A stretch of DNA of 64,000 nt, from assembly GCA_039707655.1 (NCBI GenBank), contig CM077673.1, forward strand, positions 2,800,001 through 2,864,000. Reading direction: 5' to 3'. Each line of letters begins with the position of its first letter. Positions within the stretch are counted from its first letter, which is position 1. The notes under the pieces are model-generated. The model did not search any database and was not told the DNA's origin. It saw only the letters and a list, made by a program, of their open reading frames with translations. This document shows, one piece after another, positions 35,096 through 48,343 of this stretch. A program made the position numbers and the translations under genes. The DNA is from Elymus sibiricus. Taxonomy: Eukaryota > Streptophyta > Magnoliopsida > Poales > Poaceae.

Positions 35096-36752
35096 GTTTT
35101 TCGGTAGTCGTGGTTGTCCGAACATTCGGGGAAGCCCGAGGTGCGGTTACGGGGACCTCGCCAAAACAAGCAGATTTTGTGTATCCCGGCTAGTTTCCTA
35201 TGCTATTACTCACTAATTTTGGGTCTCGGGGCGATCCAAACGTTCGGGGAACCCCGGGGTCCGCATACGGGGACCTGGCCAAAACTCGCAGATTTGGTCC
35301 ATTCTTACCAGTTTTCTATGCTATTATTCACTAGTTTTTGGTAGTTGTGGTCGTCCGAACGTTCGGGGAAGCTCGGGATGCGGTTACGGGGACCTCGCCA
35401 AAACTAACAAATTTTGTCTGTTCCAGCCAGTTTTCTATGCAATTACTCACTGATTTTGGGTCTCGGGGTGATCCAAACGTTCGGGGAACCCCGGGGTCCG
35501 CTTACGGGGACTTCGCCAAAACTCGCAGATTATTCCATTCTTACCAGTTTTCTATGCTATTACTAACTGATTTTGGGACCCGGGGTGATCCAAACGTTCG
35601 GGGAACCCCGGGGTCCGCTTACGGGGACTTCGCCAAAACTCGCAGATTTGGTCCATTCTTACCAGTTTTCTGTGCTATTATTCACTGTTTTTTGGTTGTC
35701 GTGGTCGTCCGAACGTTCGGGGAAGCCCGGGGTCCGGTTACGTTGACCTCGCAAACACTCGAAGATTTGGTCCATTCTTACCAGTTTTCTGTGCTATTAT
35801 TCACTGTTTTTTGGTTGTCGTGGTCGTCCAAACGTTCGGGGAAGCCCGTGGACCGGTTACGGGGGACCTCGCCAAAACTCGCAGATTTGGTCCATTCTTA
35901 CCAGTTTTCTGTGCTATTATTCACTGTTTTTGGTTGTCGTGGTCGTCCGAACGTTCGGGGAAGCCCGTGGACCGGTTATGGGGACCTCGCCAAAACTCGC
36001 AGATTTGGTCCATTCTTACCTGTTTTCTATGCTATTACTCACTCATTTTGGGTCCCGGGGCGATCCAAATGTTCGGGGAACCCGGAGTCCGCTTACTGGG
36101 ACCTCGCCAAAACTCGCAGATTTTGTCCATTCTGACCAGATTTCTATGCTATTATTCACTGTTATTTTGTTGTCGTGGTCGTCCGAACATTCGGGGAAGC
36201 CCGTGGACCGGTTACGGGGACCTCGCCAAACTAGCAGATTTTGCCTGTTCTGGCCAGTTTTCTATGCTACTACTCACTAATTTTGGGTCTCGGGGCGATC
36301 GAAAAGTTCGGGAAACCCCGGGGTCTGCTTACGAGCACCTCGCCAAAACTCGCAGATTTGGTCCATTCTGACCAGTTTTCTATGCTATTATTCACTGTTT
36401 TTGGTTGTCGTGGTCGTCCCAACATTTGGGGATGCCCGGGGTCCGGTTACGTGGACCTCGCCAAAACTCGCAGATTTGGTCCATTCTTACCAGTTTTCTA
36501 AGCTATTATTCACTGTGTTTTGGTAGTCGTGGTCGTCCGAACGTTCGGGGAAGCCCGGGGTCAGGTTACGTGGACCTCGCAAAAACTCGAAGATTTGGTC
36601 CATTCTTACCAGTTTTCTATGCTATTACTCACTCATTTTGGGTCCCGGGGCGATCCAAATGTTCGGGGAAACCCCGGGGTCCGCTTATGGGGAGCTTGCC
36701 AAAACTCGCAGATTTTGTCCATTCTGACCAGATTTCTATGCTATCATTCACT
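35096..36752 (+). repeat. Q-type 14-mer HOR unit (1657 bp), copy 3
   Basis: Has all Q marks plus ttacgttgacc near 35740, where the earlier Q copies have ttacggtgacc. The same ttacgttgacc is found in the Q unit at 40065. Confidence 0.9.
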
Positions 36753-38408
36753 GTTTTTCGGTAGTCGTGGTTGTCCGAACATTCGGGGAAGCCCGGGGTG
36801 CGGTTACGGGGACCTCGCCAAAACAAGCAGATTTTGTGTATCCCGGCTAGTTTCCTATGCTATTACTCACTAATTTTGGGTCTCGGGGCGATCCAAACGT
36901 TCGGGGAACCCCGGGGTCGGCATACGGGGACCTGGCCAAAACTCGCAGATTTGGTCCATTCTTACCAGTTTTCTAAGCTATTATTCACTAGTTTTTGGTA
37001 GTTGTGGTCGTCCGAACGTTCGGGGAAGCTCGGGATGCGGTTACGGGGACCTCGCCAAAACTAACAAATTTTGTCTGTTCCAGCCAGTTTTCTATGCTAT
37101 TACTCACTTATTTTGGGTCTCGGGGTGATCCAAACGTTCGGGGAACCCCGGGGTCCGCTTACGGGGACTTCGCCAAAACTCGCAGATTGTTCCATTCTTA
37201 CCAGTTTTTTGTGCTATTATTCACTGTTTTTTGGTTGTCGTGGTCGTCCAAACGTTCGGGGAAGCCCGTGGACCGGTTACGGGGACCTCGCCAAAACTCG
37301 CATATTTGGTCCATTCTTACCTGTTTTCTATTCTATTATTCACTGTTTTTGGTTGTCGTGGTCGTCCCAACATTTGGGGATGACGGGGTCCGGTTACGTG
37401 GACCTCGCCAAAACTCGCAGATTTGGTCCATTCTTACCAGTTTTCTGTGCTATTATTCACTGTTTTTGGTTGTCGTGGTCGTCCCAACATTTGGGGATGC
37501 CCGGGGTCTGGTTACGTGGACCTCGCCAAAACTCGCAGATTTGGTCTATTCTTACCAGTTTTCTAAGCTATTATTCACTGTTTTTTGGTTGTCGTGGTCG
37601 TCCGAACGTTCGGGGAAGCCCGTGGACCGGTTATGGGAACCTCGCCATAACTCGAAGATTTGGTCCATTCTTACCTGTTTTCTATGCTATTACTCACTCA
37701 TTTTGGGTCCCGGGGCGATCCAAATGTTCGGGGAACCCCGGAGTCCGCTTACTGGGACCTCGCCAAAACTCGCAGATTTTGTCCATTCTGACCAGATTTC
37801 TATGCTATTATTCACTGTTATTTTGTTGTCGTTGTCGTCCGAACATTCGGGGAAGCCGGTGGACCGGTTACGGGGACCTCGCCAAACTAGCAGATTTTGC
37901 CTTTTCCGGCCAGTTTTCTATGCTACTACTCACTAATTTTGGGTCTCGGGGCGATCGAAAAGTTCGGGAAACCCCGGGGTCTGCTTACGAGCACCTCGCC
38001 AAAACTCGCAGATTTGGTCCATTCTGACCAGTTTTCTATGCTATTATTCACTGTTTTTGGTTGTCGTGGTCGTCCCAACATTTGGGGATGCCCGGGGTCC
38101 GGTTACGTGGACCTCGCCAAAACTCGCAGATTTGGTCCATTCTTACCAGTTTTCTAAGCTATTATTCACTGTGTTTTGGTAGTCGTGGTCGTCCGAACGT
38201 TCGGGGAAGCCCGGGGTCAGGTTACGTGGACCTCGCAAAAACTCGAAGATTTGGTCCATTCTTACCAGTTTTCTATGCTATTACTCACTCATTTTGGGTC
38301 CCGGGGCGATCCAAATGTTCGGGGAAACCCCGGGGTCCGCTTATGGGGAGCTTGCCAAAACTCGCAGATTTTGTCCATTCTGACCAGATTTCTATGCTAT
38401 CATTCACT
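36753..38408 (+). repeat. R-type 14-mer HOR unit with Q-like tail, copy 2
   Basis: R head (ggtcggcatac, gatgacggggtcc), but m11 has gatcgaaaag and m13 has ttacgtggacctcgc, which are Q marks. Private or shared new marks include cacttattttggg near 37107, gtcgttgtcg at 37833 and gaagccggtgg near 37853. Confidence 0.88.
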
Positions 38409-40064
38409 GTTTTTCGGTAGTCGTGGTTGTCCGAACATTCGGGGAAGCCCGGGGTGCGGTTACGGGGACCTCGCCAAAACAAGCAGATTTTGTGTATCCC
38501 GGCTAGTTTCCTATGCTATTACTCACTAATTTTGGGTCTCGGGGCGATCCAAACGTTCGGGGAACCCCGGGGTCGGCATACGGGGACCTGGCCAAAACTC
38601 GCAGATTTGGTCCATTCTTACCAGTTTTCTAAGCTATTATTCACTAGTTTTTGGTAGTTGTGGTCGTCCGAACGTTCGGGGAAGCTCGGGATGCGGTTAC
38701 GGGGACCTCGCCAAAACTAACAAATTTTGTCTGTTCCAGCCAGTTTTCTATGCTATTACTCACTGATTTTGGGTCTCGGGGTGATCCAAACGTTCGGGGA
38801 ACCCCGGGGTCCGCTTACGGGGACTTCGCCAAAACTCGCAGATTGTTCCATTCTTACCAGTTTTCTGTGCTATTATTCACTGTTTTTTGGTTGTCGTGGT
38901 CGTCCAAACGTTCGGGGAAGCCCGTGGACCGGTTACGGGGACCTCGCCAAAACTCGCATATTTGGTCCATTCTTACCTGTTTTCTATTCTATTATTCATT
39001 GTTTTTGGTTGTCGTGGTCGTCCCAACATTTGGGGATGACGGGGTCCGGTTACGTGGACCTCGCCAAAACTCGCAGATTTGGTCCATTCTGACCAGTTTT
39101 CTATGCTACTATTCACTGTTTTTGGTTGTCGTGGTCGTCCCAACATTTGGGGATGCCCGGGGTCTGGTTACGTGGACCTCGCCAAAACTCGCAGATTTGG
39201 TCTATTCTTACCAGTTTTCTAAGCTATTATTCACTGTTTTTTGGTTGTCGTGGTCGTCCGAACGTTCGGGGAAGCCCGTGGACCGGTTATGGGAACCTCG
39301 CCATAACTCGAAGATTTGGTCCATTCTTACCTGTTTTCTATGCTATTACTCACTCATTTTGGGTCCCGGGGCGATCCAAATGTTCGGGGAACCCCGGAGT
39401 CCGCTTACTGGGACCTCGCCAAAACTCGCAGATTTTGTCCATTCTGACCAGATTTCTATGCTATTATTCACTGTTATTTTGTTGTCGTTGTCGTCCGAAC
39501 ATTCGGGGAAGCCCGTGGACCGGTTACGGGGACCTCGCCAAACTAGCAGATTTTGCCTTTTCCGGCCAGTTTTCTATGCTACTACTCACTAATTTTGGGT
39601 CTCGGGGCGATCCAAAAGTTCGGGAAACCCCGGGGTCTGCTTACGAGCACCTCGCCAAAACTCGCAGATTTGGTCCATTCTGACCAGTTTTCTATGCTAT
39701 TATTCACTGTTTTTGGTTGTCGTGGTCGTCCCAACATTTGGGGATGCCCGGGGTCCGGTTACGTGGACCTCGCCAAAACTCGCAGATTTGGTCCATTCTT
39801 ACCAGTTTTCTAAGCTATTATTCACTGTGTTTTGGTAGTCGTGGTCGTCCGAACGTTCGGGGAAGCCCGGGGTCAGGTTACGGGGACCTCGCAAAAACTC
39901 GAAGATTTGGTCCATTCTTACCAGTTTTCTATGCTATTACTCACTCATTTTGGGTCCCGGGGCGATCCAAATGTTCGGGGAAACCCCGGGGTCCGCTTAT
40001 GGGGAGCTTGCCAAAACTCACAGATTTTGTCCATTCTGACCAGATTTCTATGCTATCATTCACT
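38409..40064 (+). repeat. R-type 14-mer HOR unit (1656 bp), copy 3
   Basis: R order with attcattgtttttgg near 38996 and gtcgttgtcg near 39486. The tail matches P copy 4 (ccaaaactcacag in m14). It is followed by a Q unit. Confidence 0.88.
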
Positions 40065-41721
40065 GTTTTTCGGTAGTCGTGGTTGTCCGAACATTCGGGG
40101 AAGCCCGAGGTGCGGTTACGGGGACCTCGCCAAAACAAGCAGATTTTGTGTATCCCGGCTAGTTTCCTATGCTATTACTCACTAATTTTGGGTCTCGGGG
40201 CGATCCAAACGTTCGGGGAACCCCGGGGTCCGCATACGGGGACCTGGCCAAAACTCGCAGATTTGGTCCATTCTTACCAGTTTTCTATGCTATTATTCAC
40301 TAGTTTTTGGTAGTTGTGGTCGTCCGAACGTTCGGGGAAGCTCGGGATGCGGTTACGGGGACCTCGCCAAAACTAACAAATTTTGTCTGTTCCAGCCAGT
40401 TTTCTATGCAATTACTCACTGATTTTGGGTCTCGGGGTGATCCAAACGTTCGGGGAACCCCGGGGTCCGCTTACGGGGACTTCGCCAAAACTCGCAGATT
40501 ATTCCATTCTTACCAGTTTTCTATGCTATTACTAACTGATTTTGGGACCCGGGGTGATCCAAACGTTCGGGGAACCCCGGGGTCCGCTTACGGGGACTTC
40601 GCCAAAACTCGCAGATTTGGTCCATTCTTACCAGTTTTCTGTGCTATTATTCACTGTTTTTTGGTTGTCGTGGTCGTCCGAACGTTCGGGGAAGCCCGGG
40701 GTCCGGTTACGTTGACCTCGCAAACACTCGAAGATTTGGTCCATTCTTACCAGTTTTCTGTGCTATTATTCACTGTTTTTTGGTTGTCGTGGTCGTCCAA
40801 ACGTTCGGGGAAGCCCGTGGACCGGTTACGGGGGACCTCGCCAAAACTCGCAGATTTGGTCCATTCTTACCAGTTTTCTGTGCTATTATTCACTGTTTTT
40901 GGTTGTCGTGGTCGTCCGAACGTTCGGGGAAGCCCGTGGACCGGTTATGGGGACCTCGCCAAAACTCGCAGATTTGGTCCATTCTTACCTGTTTTCTATG
41001 CTATTACTCACTCATTTTGGGTCCCGGGGCGATCCAAATGTTCGGGGAACCCGGAGTCCGCTTACTGGGACCTCGCCAAAACTCGCAGATTTTGTCCATT
41101 CTGACCAGATTTCTATGCTATTATTCACTGTTATTTTGTTGTCGTTGTCGTCCGAACATTCGGGGAAGCCGGTGGACCGGTTACGGGGACCTCGCCAAAC
41201 TAGCAGATTTTGCCTTTTCTGGCCAGTTTTCTATGCTACTACTCACTAATTTTGGGTCTCGGGGCGATCGAAAAGTTCGGGAAACCCCGGGGTCTGCTTA
41301 CGAGCACCTCGCCAAAACTCGCAGATTTGGTCCATTCTGACCAGTTTTCTATGCTATTATTCACTGTTTTTGGTTGTCGTGGTCGTCCCAACATTTGGGG
41401 ATGCCCGGGGTCCGGTTACGTGGACCTCGCCAAAACTCGCAGATTTGGTCCATTCTTACCAGTTTTCTAAGCTATTATTCACTGTGTTTTGGTAGTCGTG
41501 GTCGTCCGAACGTTCGGGGAAGCCCGGGGTCAGGTTACGTGGACCTCGCAAAAACTCGAAGATTTGGTCCATTCTTACCAGTTTTCTATGCTATTACTCA
41601 CTCATTTTGGGTCCCGGGGCGATCCAAATGTTCGGGGAAACCCCGGGGTCCGCTTATGGGGAGCTTGCCAAAACTCGCAGATTTTGTCCATTCTGACCAG
41701 ATTTCTATGCTATCATTCACT
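40065..41721 (+). repeat. Q-type 14-mer HOR unit with an R-derived patch, copy 4
   Basis: Q marks are present on both sides (gcccgaggtgcgg, gaacccggag near 41048, gatcgaaaag near 41268). The m10 monomer carries R marks: T at 41146 (gtcgttgtcg), ggtgg at 41171 and T at 41216 (gccttttc). The Q mark T at 41220 follows four bases later. Confidence 0.9.
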
Positions 41722-43377
41722 GTTTTTCGGTAGTCGTGGTTGTCCGAACATTCGGGGAAGCCCGGGGTGCGGTTACGGGGACCTCGCCAAAACAAGCAGA
41801 TTTTGTGTATCCCGGCTAGTTTCCTATGCTATTACTCACTAATTTTGGGTCTCGGGGCGATCCAAACGTTCGGGGAACCCCGGGGTCGGCATACGGGGAC
41901 CTGGCCAAAACTCGCAGATTTGGTCCATTCTTACCAGTTTTCTAAGCTATTATTCACTAGTTTTTGGTAGTTGTGGTCGTCCGAACGTTCGGGGAAGCTC
42001 GGGATGCGGTTACGGGGACCTCGCCAAAACTAACAAATTTTGTCTGTTCCAGCCAGTTTTCTATGCTATTACTCACTTATTTTGGGTCTCGGGGTGATCC
42101 AAACGTTCGGGGAACCCCGGGGTCCGCTTACGGGGACTTCGCCAAAACTCGCAGATTGTTCCATTCTTACCAGTTTTCTGTGCTATTATTCACTGTTTTT
42201 TGGTTGTCGTGGTCGTCCAAACGTTCGGGGAAGCCCGTGGACCGGTTACGGGGACCTCGCCAAAACTCGCATATTTGGTCCATTCTTACCTGTTTTCTAT
42301 TCTATTATTCACTGTTTTTGGTTGTCGTGGTCGTCCCAACATTTGGGGATGACGGGGTCCGGTTACGTGGACCTCGCCAAAACTCGCAGATTTGGTCCAT
42401 TCTTACCAGTTTTCTGTGCTATTATTCACTGTTTTTGGTTGTCGTGGTCGTCCCAACATTTGGGGATGCCCGGGGTCTGGTTACGTGGACCTCGCCAAAA
42501 CTCGCAGATTTGGTCTATTCTTACCAGTTTTCTAAGCTATTATTCACTGTTTTTTGGTTGTCGTGGTCGTCCGAACGTTCGGGGAAGCCCGTGGACCGGT
42601 TATGGGAACCTCGCCATAACTCGAAGATTTGGTCCATTCTTACCTGTTTTCTATGCTATTACTCACTCATTTTGGGTCCCGGGGCGATCCAAATGTTCGG
42701 GGAACCCCGGAGTCCGCTTACTGGGACCTCGCCAAAACTCGCAGATTTTGTCCATTCTGACCAGATTTCTATGCTATTATTCACTGTTATTTTGTTGTCG
42801 TTGTCGTCCGAACATTCGGGGAAGCCGGTGGACCGGTTACGGGGACCTCGCCAAACTAGCAGATTTTGCCTTTTCCGGCCAGTTTTCTATGCTACTACTC
42901 ACTAATTTTGGGTCTCGGGGCGATCGAAAAGTTCGGGAAACCCCGGGGTCTGCTTACGAGCACCTCGCCAAAACTCGCAGATTTGGTCCATTCTGACCAG
43001 TTTTCTATGCTATTATTCACTGTTTTTGGTTGTCGTGGTCGTCCCAACATTTGGGGATGCCCGGGGTCCGGTTACGTGGACCTCGCCAAAACTCGCAGAT
43101 TTGGTCCATTCTTACCAGTTTTCTAAGCTATTATTCACTGTGTTTTGGTAGTCGTGGTCGTCCGAACGTTCGGGGAAGCCCGGGGTCAGGTTACGTGGAC
43201 CTCGCAAAAACTCGAAGATTTGGTCCATTCTTACCAGTTTTCTATGCTATTACTCACTCATTTTGGGTCCCGGGGCGATCCAAATGTTCGGGGAAACCCC
43301 GGGGTCCGCTTATGGGGAGCTTGCCAAAACTCGCAGATTTTGTCCATTCTGACCAGATTTCTATGCTATCATTCACT
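41722..43377 (+). repeat. R-type 14-mer HOR unit with Q-like tail, copy 4
   Basis: Shares cacttattttggg (near 42075), gtcgttgtcg, gaagccggtgg and gatcgaaaag with the R unit 4969 bp upstream. Confidence 0.9.
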
Positions 43378-45033
43378 GTTTTTCGGTAGTCGTGGTTGTC
43401 CGAACATTCGGGGAAGCCCGGGGTGCGGTTACGGGGACCTCGCCAAAACAAGCAGATTTTGTGTATCCCGGCTAGTTTCCTATGCTATTACTCACTAATT
43501 TTGGGTCTCGGGGCGATCCAAACGTTCGGGGAACCCCGGGGTCGGCATACGGGGACCTGGCCAAAACTCGCAGATTTGGTCCATTCTTACCAGTTTTCTA
43601 AGCTATTATTCACTAGTTTTTGGTAGTTGTGGTCGTCCGAACGTTCGGGGAAGCTCGGGATGCGGTTACGGGGACCTCGCCAAAACTAACAAATTTTGTC
43701 TGTTCCAGCCAGTTTTCTATGCTATTACTCACTGATTTTGGGTCTCGGGGTGATCCAAACGTTCGGGGAACCCCGGGGTCCGCTTACGGGGACTTCGCCA
43801 AAACTCACAGATTGTTCCATTCTTACCAGTTTTCTGTGCTATTATTCACTGTTTTTTGGTTGTCGTGGTCGTCCAAACGTTCGGGGAAGCCCGTGGACCG
43901 GTTACGGGGACCTCGCCAAAATTCGCATATTTGGTCCATTCTTACCTGTTTTCTATTCTATTATTCATTGTTTTTGGTTGTCGTGGTCGTCCCAACATTT
44001 GGGGATGACGGGGTCCGGTTACGTGGACCTCGCCAAAACTCGCAGATTTGGTCCATTCTGACCAGTTTTCTATGCTACTATTCACTGTTTTTGGTTGTCG
44101 TGGTCGTCCCAACATTTGGGGATGCCCGGGGTCTGGTTACGTGGACCTCGCCAAAACTCGCAGATTTGGTCTATTCTTACCAGTTTTCTAAGCTATTATT
44201 CACTGTTTTTTGGTTGTCGTGGTCGTCCGAACGTTCGGGGAAGCCCGTGGACCGGTTATGGGAACCTCGCCATAACTCGAAGATTTGGTCCATTCTTACC
44301 TGTTTTCTATGCTATTACTCACTCATTTTGGGTCCCGGGGCGATCCAAATGTTCGGGGAACCCCGGAGTCCGCTTACTGGGACCTCGCCAAAACTCGCAG
44401 ATTTTGTCCATTCTGACCAGATTTCTATGCTATTATTCACTGTTATTTTGTTGTCGTTGTCGTCCGAACATTCGGGGAAGCCCGTGGACCGGTTACGGGG
44501 ACCTCGCCAAACTAGCACATTTTGCCTTTTCCGGCCAGTTTTCTATGCTACTACTCACTAATTTTGGGTCTCGGGGCGATCCAAAAGTTCGGGAAACCCC
44601 GGGGTCTGCTTACGAGCACCTCGCCAAAACTCGCAGATTTGGTCCATTCTGACCAGTTTTCTATGCTATTATTCACTGTTTTTGGTTGTCGTGGTCGTCC
44701 CAACATTTGGGGATGCCCGGGGTCCGGTTACGTGGACCTCGCCAAAACTCGCAGATTTGGTCCATTCTTACCAGTTTTCTAAGCTATTATTCACTGTGTT
44801 TTGGTAGTCGTGGTCGTCCGAACGTTCGGGGAAGCCCGGGGTCAGGTTACGGGGACCTCGCAAAAACTCGAAGATTTGGTCCATTCTTAACAGTTTTCTA
44901 TGCTATTACTCACTCATTTTGGGTCCCGGGGCGATCCAAATGTTCGGGGAAACCCCGGGGTCCGCTTATGGGGAGCTTGCCAAAACTCGCAGATTTTGTC
45001 CATTCTGACCAGATTTCTATGCTATCATTCACT
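43378..45033 (+). repeat. R-type 14-mer HOR unit (1656 bp), copy 5
   Basis: Shares attcattgtttttgg (near 43965) with the R unit at 38409. Its tail has cattcttaacag in m13 like R copy 1 and all S units. Private changes include gccaaaattcgcat near 43920 and ctagcacattttgcc near 44515. Confidence 0.88.
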
Positions 45034-46688
45034 GTTTTTCGGTAGTCGTGGTTGTCCGAACATTCGGGGAAGCCCGGGGTGCGGTTACGGGGACCTCGCC
45101 AAAACAAGCAGATTTTGTGTATCCCGGCTAGTTTCCTATGCTATTACTCACTAATTTTGGGTCTCGAGGCGATCCAAACGTTCGGGGAACCCCGGGGTCC
45201 GCATACGGGGACCTGGCCAAAACTCGCAGATTTGGTCCATTCTTACCAGTTTTCTATGCTATTATTCACTAGTTTTTGGTAGTTGTGGTCGTCCGAACGT
45301 TCGGGGAAGCTCGGGATGCGGTTACGGGGACCTCGCCAAAACTAACAAATTTTGTCTGTTCCAGCCAGTTTTCTATGCTATTACTCACTGATTTTGGGTC
45401 TCGGGGTGATCCAAACGTTCGGGGAACCCCGGGGTCCGCTTACGGGGACTTCGCCAAAACTCGCAGATTGTTCCATTCTTACCAGTTTTCTGTGCTATTA
45501 TTCACTGTTTTTTGGTTGTCGTGGTCGTCCAAACGTTCGGGGAAGCCCGTGGACCGGTTACGGGGACCTCGCCAAAAGTCGCATATTTGGTCCATTCTTT
45601 CCTGTTTTCTATGCTATTATTCACTGTTTTTGGTTGTCGTGGTCGTCCCAACATTTGGGGATGCCGGGGTCCGGTTATGTGGACCTCGCCAAAACTCGCA
45701 GATTTGGTCCATTCTGACCAGTTTTCTATGCTATTATTCACTGTTTTTGGTTGTCGTGGTCGTCCCAACATTTGGGGATGCCCGGGGTCCGGTTACGTGG
45801 ACCTCGCCAAAACTCGCAGATTTGGTCTATTCTTACCAGTTTTCTAAGCTATTATTCACTGTTTTTTGGTTGTCGTGGTCGTCCGAACGTTCGGGGAAGC
45901 CCATGGACCGGTTATGGGAACCTCGCCATAACTCGAAGATTTGGTCCATTCTTACCTGTTTCTATGCTATTACTCACTCATTTTGGGTCCCGGGGCGATC
46001 CAAATGTTCGGGGAACCCCGGAGTCCGCTTACTGGGACCTCGCCAAAACTCGCAGATTTTGTCCATTCTGACCAGATTTCTATGCTATTATTCACTGTTA
46101 TTTTGTTGTCGTGGTCGTCCGAACATTCGGGGAAGCCCGTGGACCGGTTACGGGGACCTCGCCAAACTAGCAGATTTTGCCTGTTCCGGCCAGTTTTCTA
46201 TGCTACTACTCACTAATTTTGGGTCTCGGGGCGATCCAAAAGTTCGGGAAACCCCGGGGTCTGCTTACGAGCACCTCGCCAAAACTCGCAGATTTGGTCC
46301 ATTCTGACCAGTTTTCTATGCTATTATTCACTGTTTTTGGTTGTCGTGGTCGTCCCAACATTTGGGGATGCCCGGGGTCCGGTTACGTGGACCTCGCCAA
46401 AACTCGCAGATTTGGTCCATTCTTACCAGTTTTCTAAGCTATTATTCACTGTGTTTTGGTAGTCGTGGTCGTCCGAACGTTCGGGGAAGCCCGGGGTCAG
46501 GTTACGGGGACCTCGCAAAAACTCGAAGATTTGGTCCATTCTTAACAGTTTTCTATGCTATTACTCACTCATTTTGGGTCCCGGGGCGATCCAAATGTTC
46601 GGGGAAACCCCGGGGTCCGCTTATGGGGAGCTTGCCAAAACTCGCAGATTTTGTCCATTCTGACCAGATTTCTATGCTATCATTCACT
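45034..46688 (+). repeat. S-type 14-mer HOR unit (1655 bp), copy 1
   Basis: Order A B A B A A A A B A B A A B as in R. New S marks are ggatgccggggtcc in m6 (R has gatgacgg), aaaagtcgcat in m5, gcccatggaccgg in m8 and the one-base-short cttacctgtttctatgc in m8. This copy still has ttcggggaacc in m2, whereas later copies have ttcgggcaacc. Confidence 0.92.
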
Positions 46689-48343
46689 GTTTTTCGGTAG
46701 TCGTGGTTGTCCGAACATTCGGGGAAGCCCGGGGTGCGGTTACGGGGACCTCGCCAAAACAAGCAGATTTTGTGTATCCCGGCTAGTTTCCTATGCTATT
46801 ACTCACTAATTTTGGGTCTCGGGGCGATCCAAATGTTCGGGCAACCCCGGGGTCCGCATACGGGGACCTGGCCAAAACTCGCAGATTTGGTCCATTCTTA
46901 CCAGTTTTCTATGCTATTATTCACTAGTTTTTGGTAGTTGTGGTCGTCCGAACGTTCGGGGAAGCTCGGGATGCGGTTACGGGGACCTCGCCAAAACTAA
47001 CAAATTTTGTCTGTTCCAGCCAGTTTTCTATGCTATTACTCACTGATTTTGGGTCTCGGGGTGATCCAAACGTTCGGGGAACCCCGGGGTCCGCTTACGG
47101 GGACTTCGCCAAAACTCGCAGATTGTTCCATTCTTACCAGTTTTCTGTGCTATTATTCACTGTTTTTTGGTTGTCGTGGTCGTCCAAACGTTCGGGGAAG
47201 CCCGTGGACCGGTTACGGGGACCTCGCCAAAAGTCGCATATTTGGTCCATTCTTACCTGTTTTCTATGCTATTATTCACTGTTTTTGGTTGTCGTGGTCG
47301 TCCCAACATTTGGGGATGCCGGGGTCCGGTTACGTGGACCTCGCCAAAACTCGCAGATTTGGTCCATTCTGACCAGTTTTCTATGCTATTATTCACTGTT
47401 TTTGGTTGTCGTGGTCGTCCCAACATTTGGGGATGCCCGGGGTCCGGTTACGTGGACCTCGCCAAAACTCGCAGATTTGGTCTATTCTTACCAGTTTTCT
47501 AAGCTATTATTCACTGTTTTTTGGTTGTCGTGGTCGTCCGAACGTTCGGGGAAGCCCATGGACCGGTTATGGGAACCTCGCCATAACTCGAAGATTTGGT
47601 CCATTCTTACCTGTTTCTATGCTATTACTCACTCATTTTGGGTCCCGGGGCGATCCAAATGTTCGGGGAACCCCGGAGTCCGCTTACTGGGACCTCGCCA
47701 AAACTCGCAGATTTTGTCCATTCTGACCAGATTTCTATGCTATTATTCACTGTTATTTTGTTGTCGTGGTCGTCCGAACATTCGGGGAAGCCCGTGGACC
47801 GGTTACGGGGACCTCGCCAAACTAGCAGATTTTGCCTGTTCCGGCCAGTTTTCTATGCTACTACTCACTAATTTTGGGTCTCGGGGCGATCCAAAAGTTC
47901 GGGAAACCCCGGGGTCTGCTTACGAGCACCTCGCCAAAACTCGCAGATTTGGTCCATTCTGACCAGTTTTCTATGCTATTATTCACTGTTTTTGGTTGTC
48001 GTGGTCGTCCCAACATTTGGGGATGCCCGGGGTCCGGTTACGTGGACCTCGCCAAAACTCGCAGATTTGGTCCATTCTTACCAGTTTTCTAAGCTATTAT
48101 TCACTGTGTTTTGGTAGTCGTGGTCGTCCGAACGTTCGGGGAAGCCCGGGGTCAGGTTACGGGGACCTCGCAAAAACTCGAAGATTTGGTCCATTCTTAA
48201 CAGTTTTCTATGCTATTACTCACTCATTTTGGGTCCCGGGGCGATCCAAATGTTCGGGGAAACCCCGGGGTCCGCTTATGGGGAGCTTGCCAAAACTCGC
48301 AGATTTTGTCCATTCTGACCAGATTTCTATGCTATCATTCACT
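46689..48343 (+). repeat. S-type 14-mer HOR unit (1655 bp), copy 2, reference copy
   Basis: Monomer ends fall at 46807, 46925, 47044, 47161, 47280, 47397, 47515, 47633, 47751, 47869, 47987, 48105, 48224 and 48343. Their lengths sum to 1655. Class order A B A B A A A A B A B A A B gives nine A and five B monomers. m2 reads aaatgttcgggcaacc. Confidence 0.95.
47988..48105 (+). repeat. Representative class A monomer (m12 of a 14-mer)
   Basis: Class A begins gttttt(t)ggttgtcgtgg and continues with tcgtcc, an AACGTT-like core, a cggggaagcccggggtcc block and ggttacg(g/t)gg. It then enters the half shared with class B: cctcgccaaaactcgcag, a T/G stretch, ccattcttaccagttttc and the TTCACT end. Usual length is 118-119 bp. 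A second variable segment around bases 78-97 defines subtypes: ttggtccattcttaccag in most, ttttgcctgttccggccag in m10 and ttttgtgtatcccggctag in m1. This copy carries tctaagc in place of tctatgc near its end, which marks m7 and m12. Confidence 0.95.

Larger units (their letters stand above)
30363..36752 (+). repeat. P-Q super-repeat, two copies of 3195 bp
   Basis: P then Q occurs at 30363-33557 and again at 33558-36752, giving a period of 3195 bp (27 monomers). A further P-Q pair stands at 22911-26105. Confidence 0.85.
35096..45033 (+). repeat. Q-R-R super-HOR, two copies of 4969 bp
   Basis: Q, R, R at 35096-40064 is repeated at 40065-45033 (42 monomers per copy). Shared variants cacttattttggg, attcattgtttttgg and ttacgttgacc sit 4969 bp apart. 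The copies differ in the R-derived patch in the second Q and in the tail of the last R. Confidence 0.88.
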
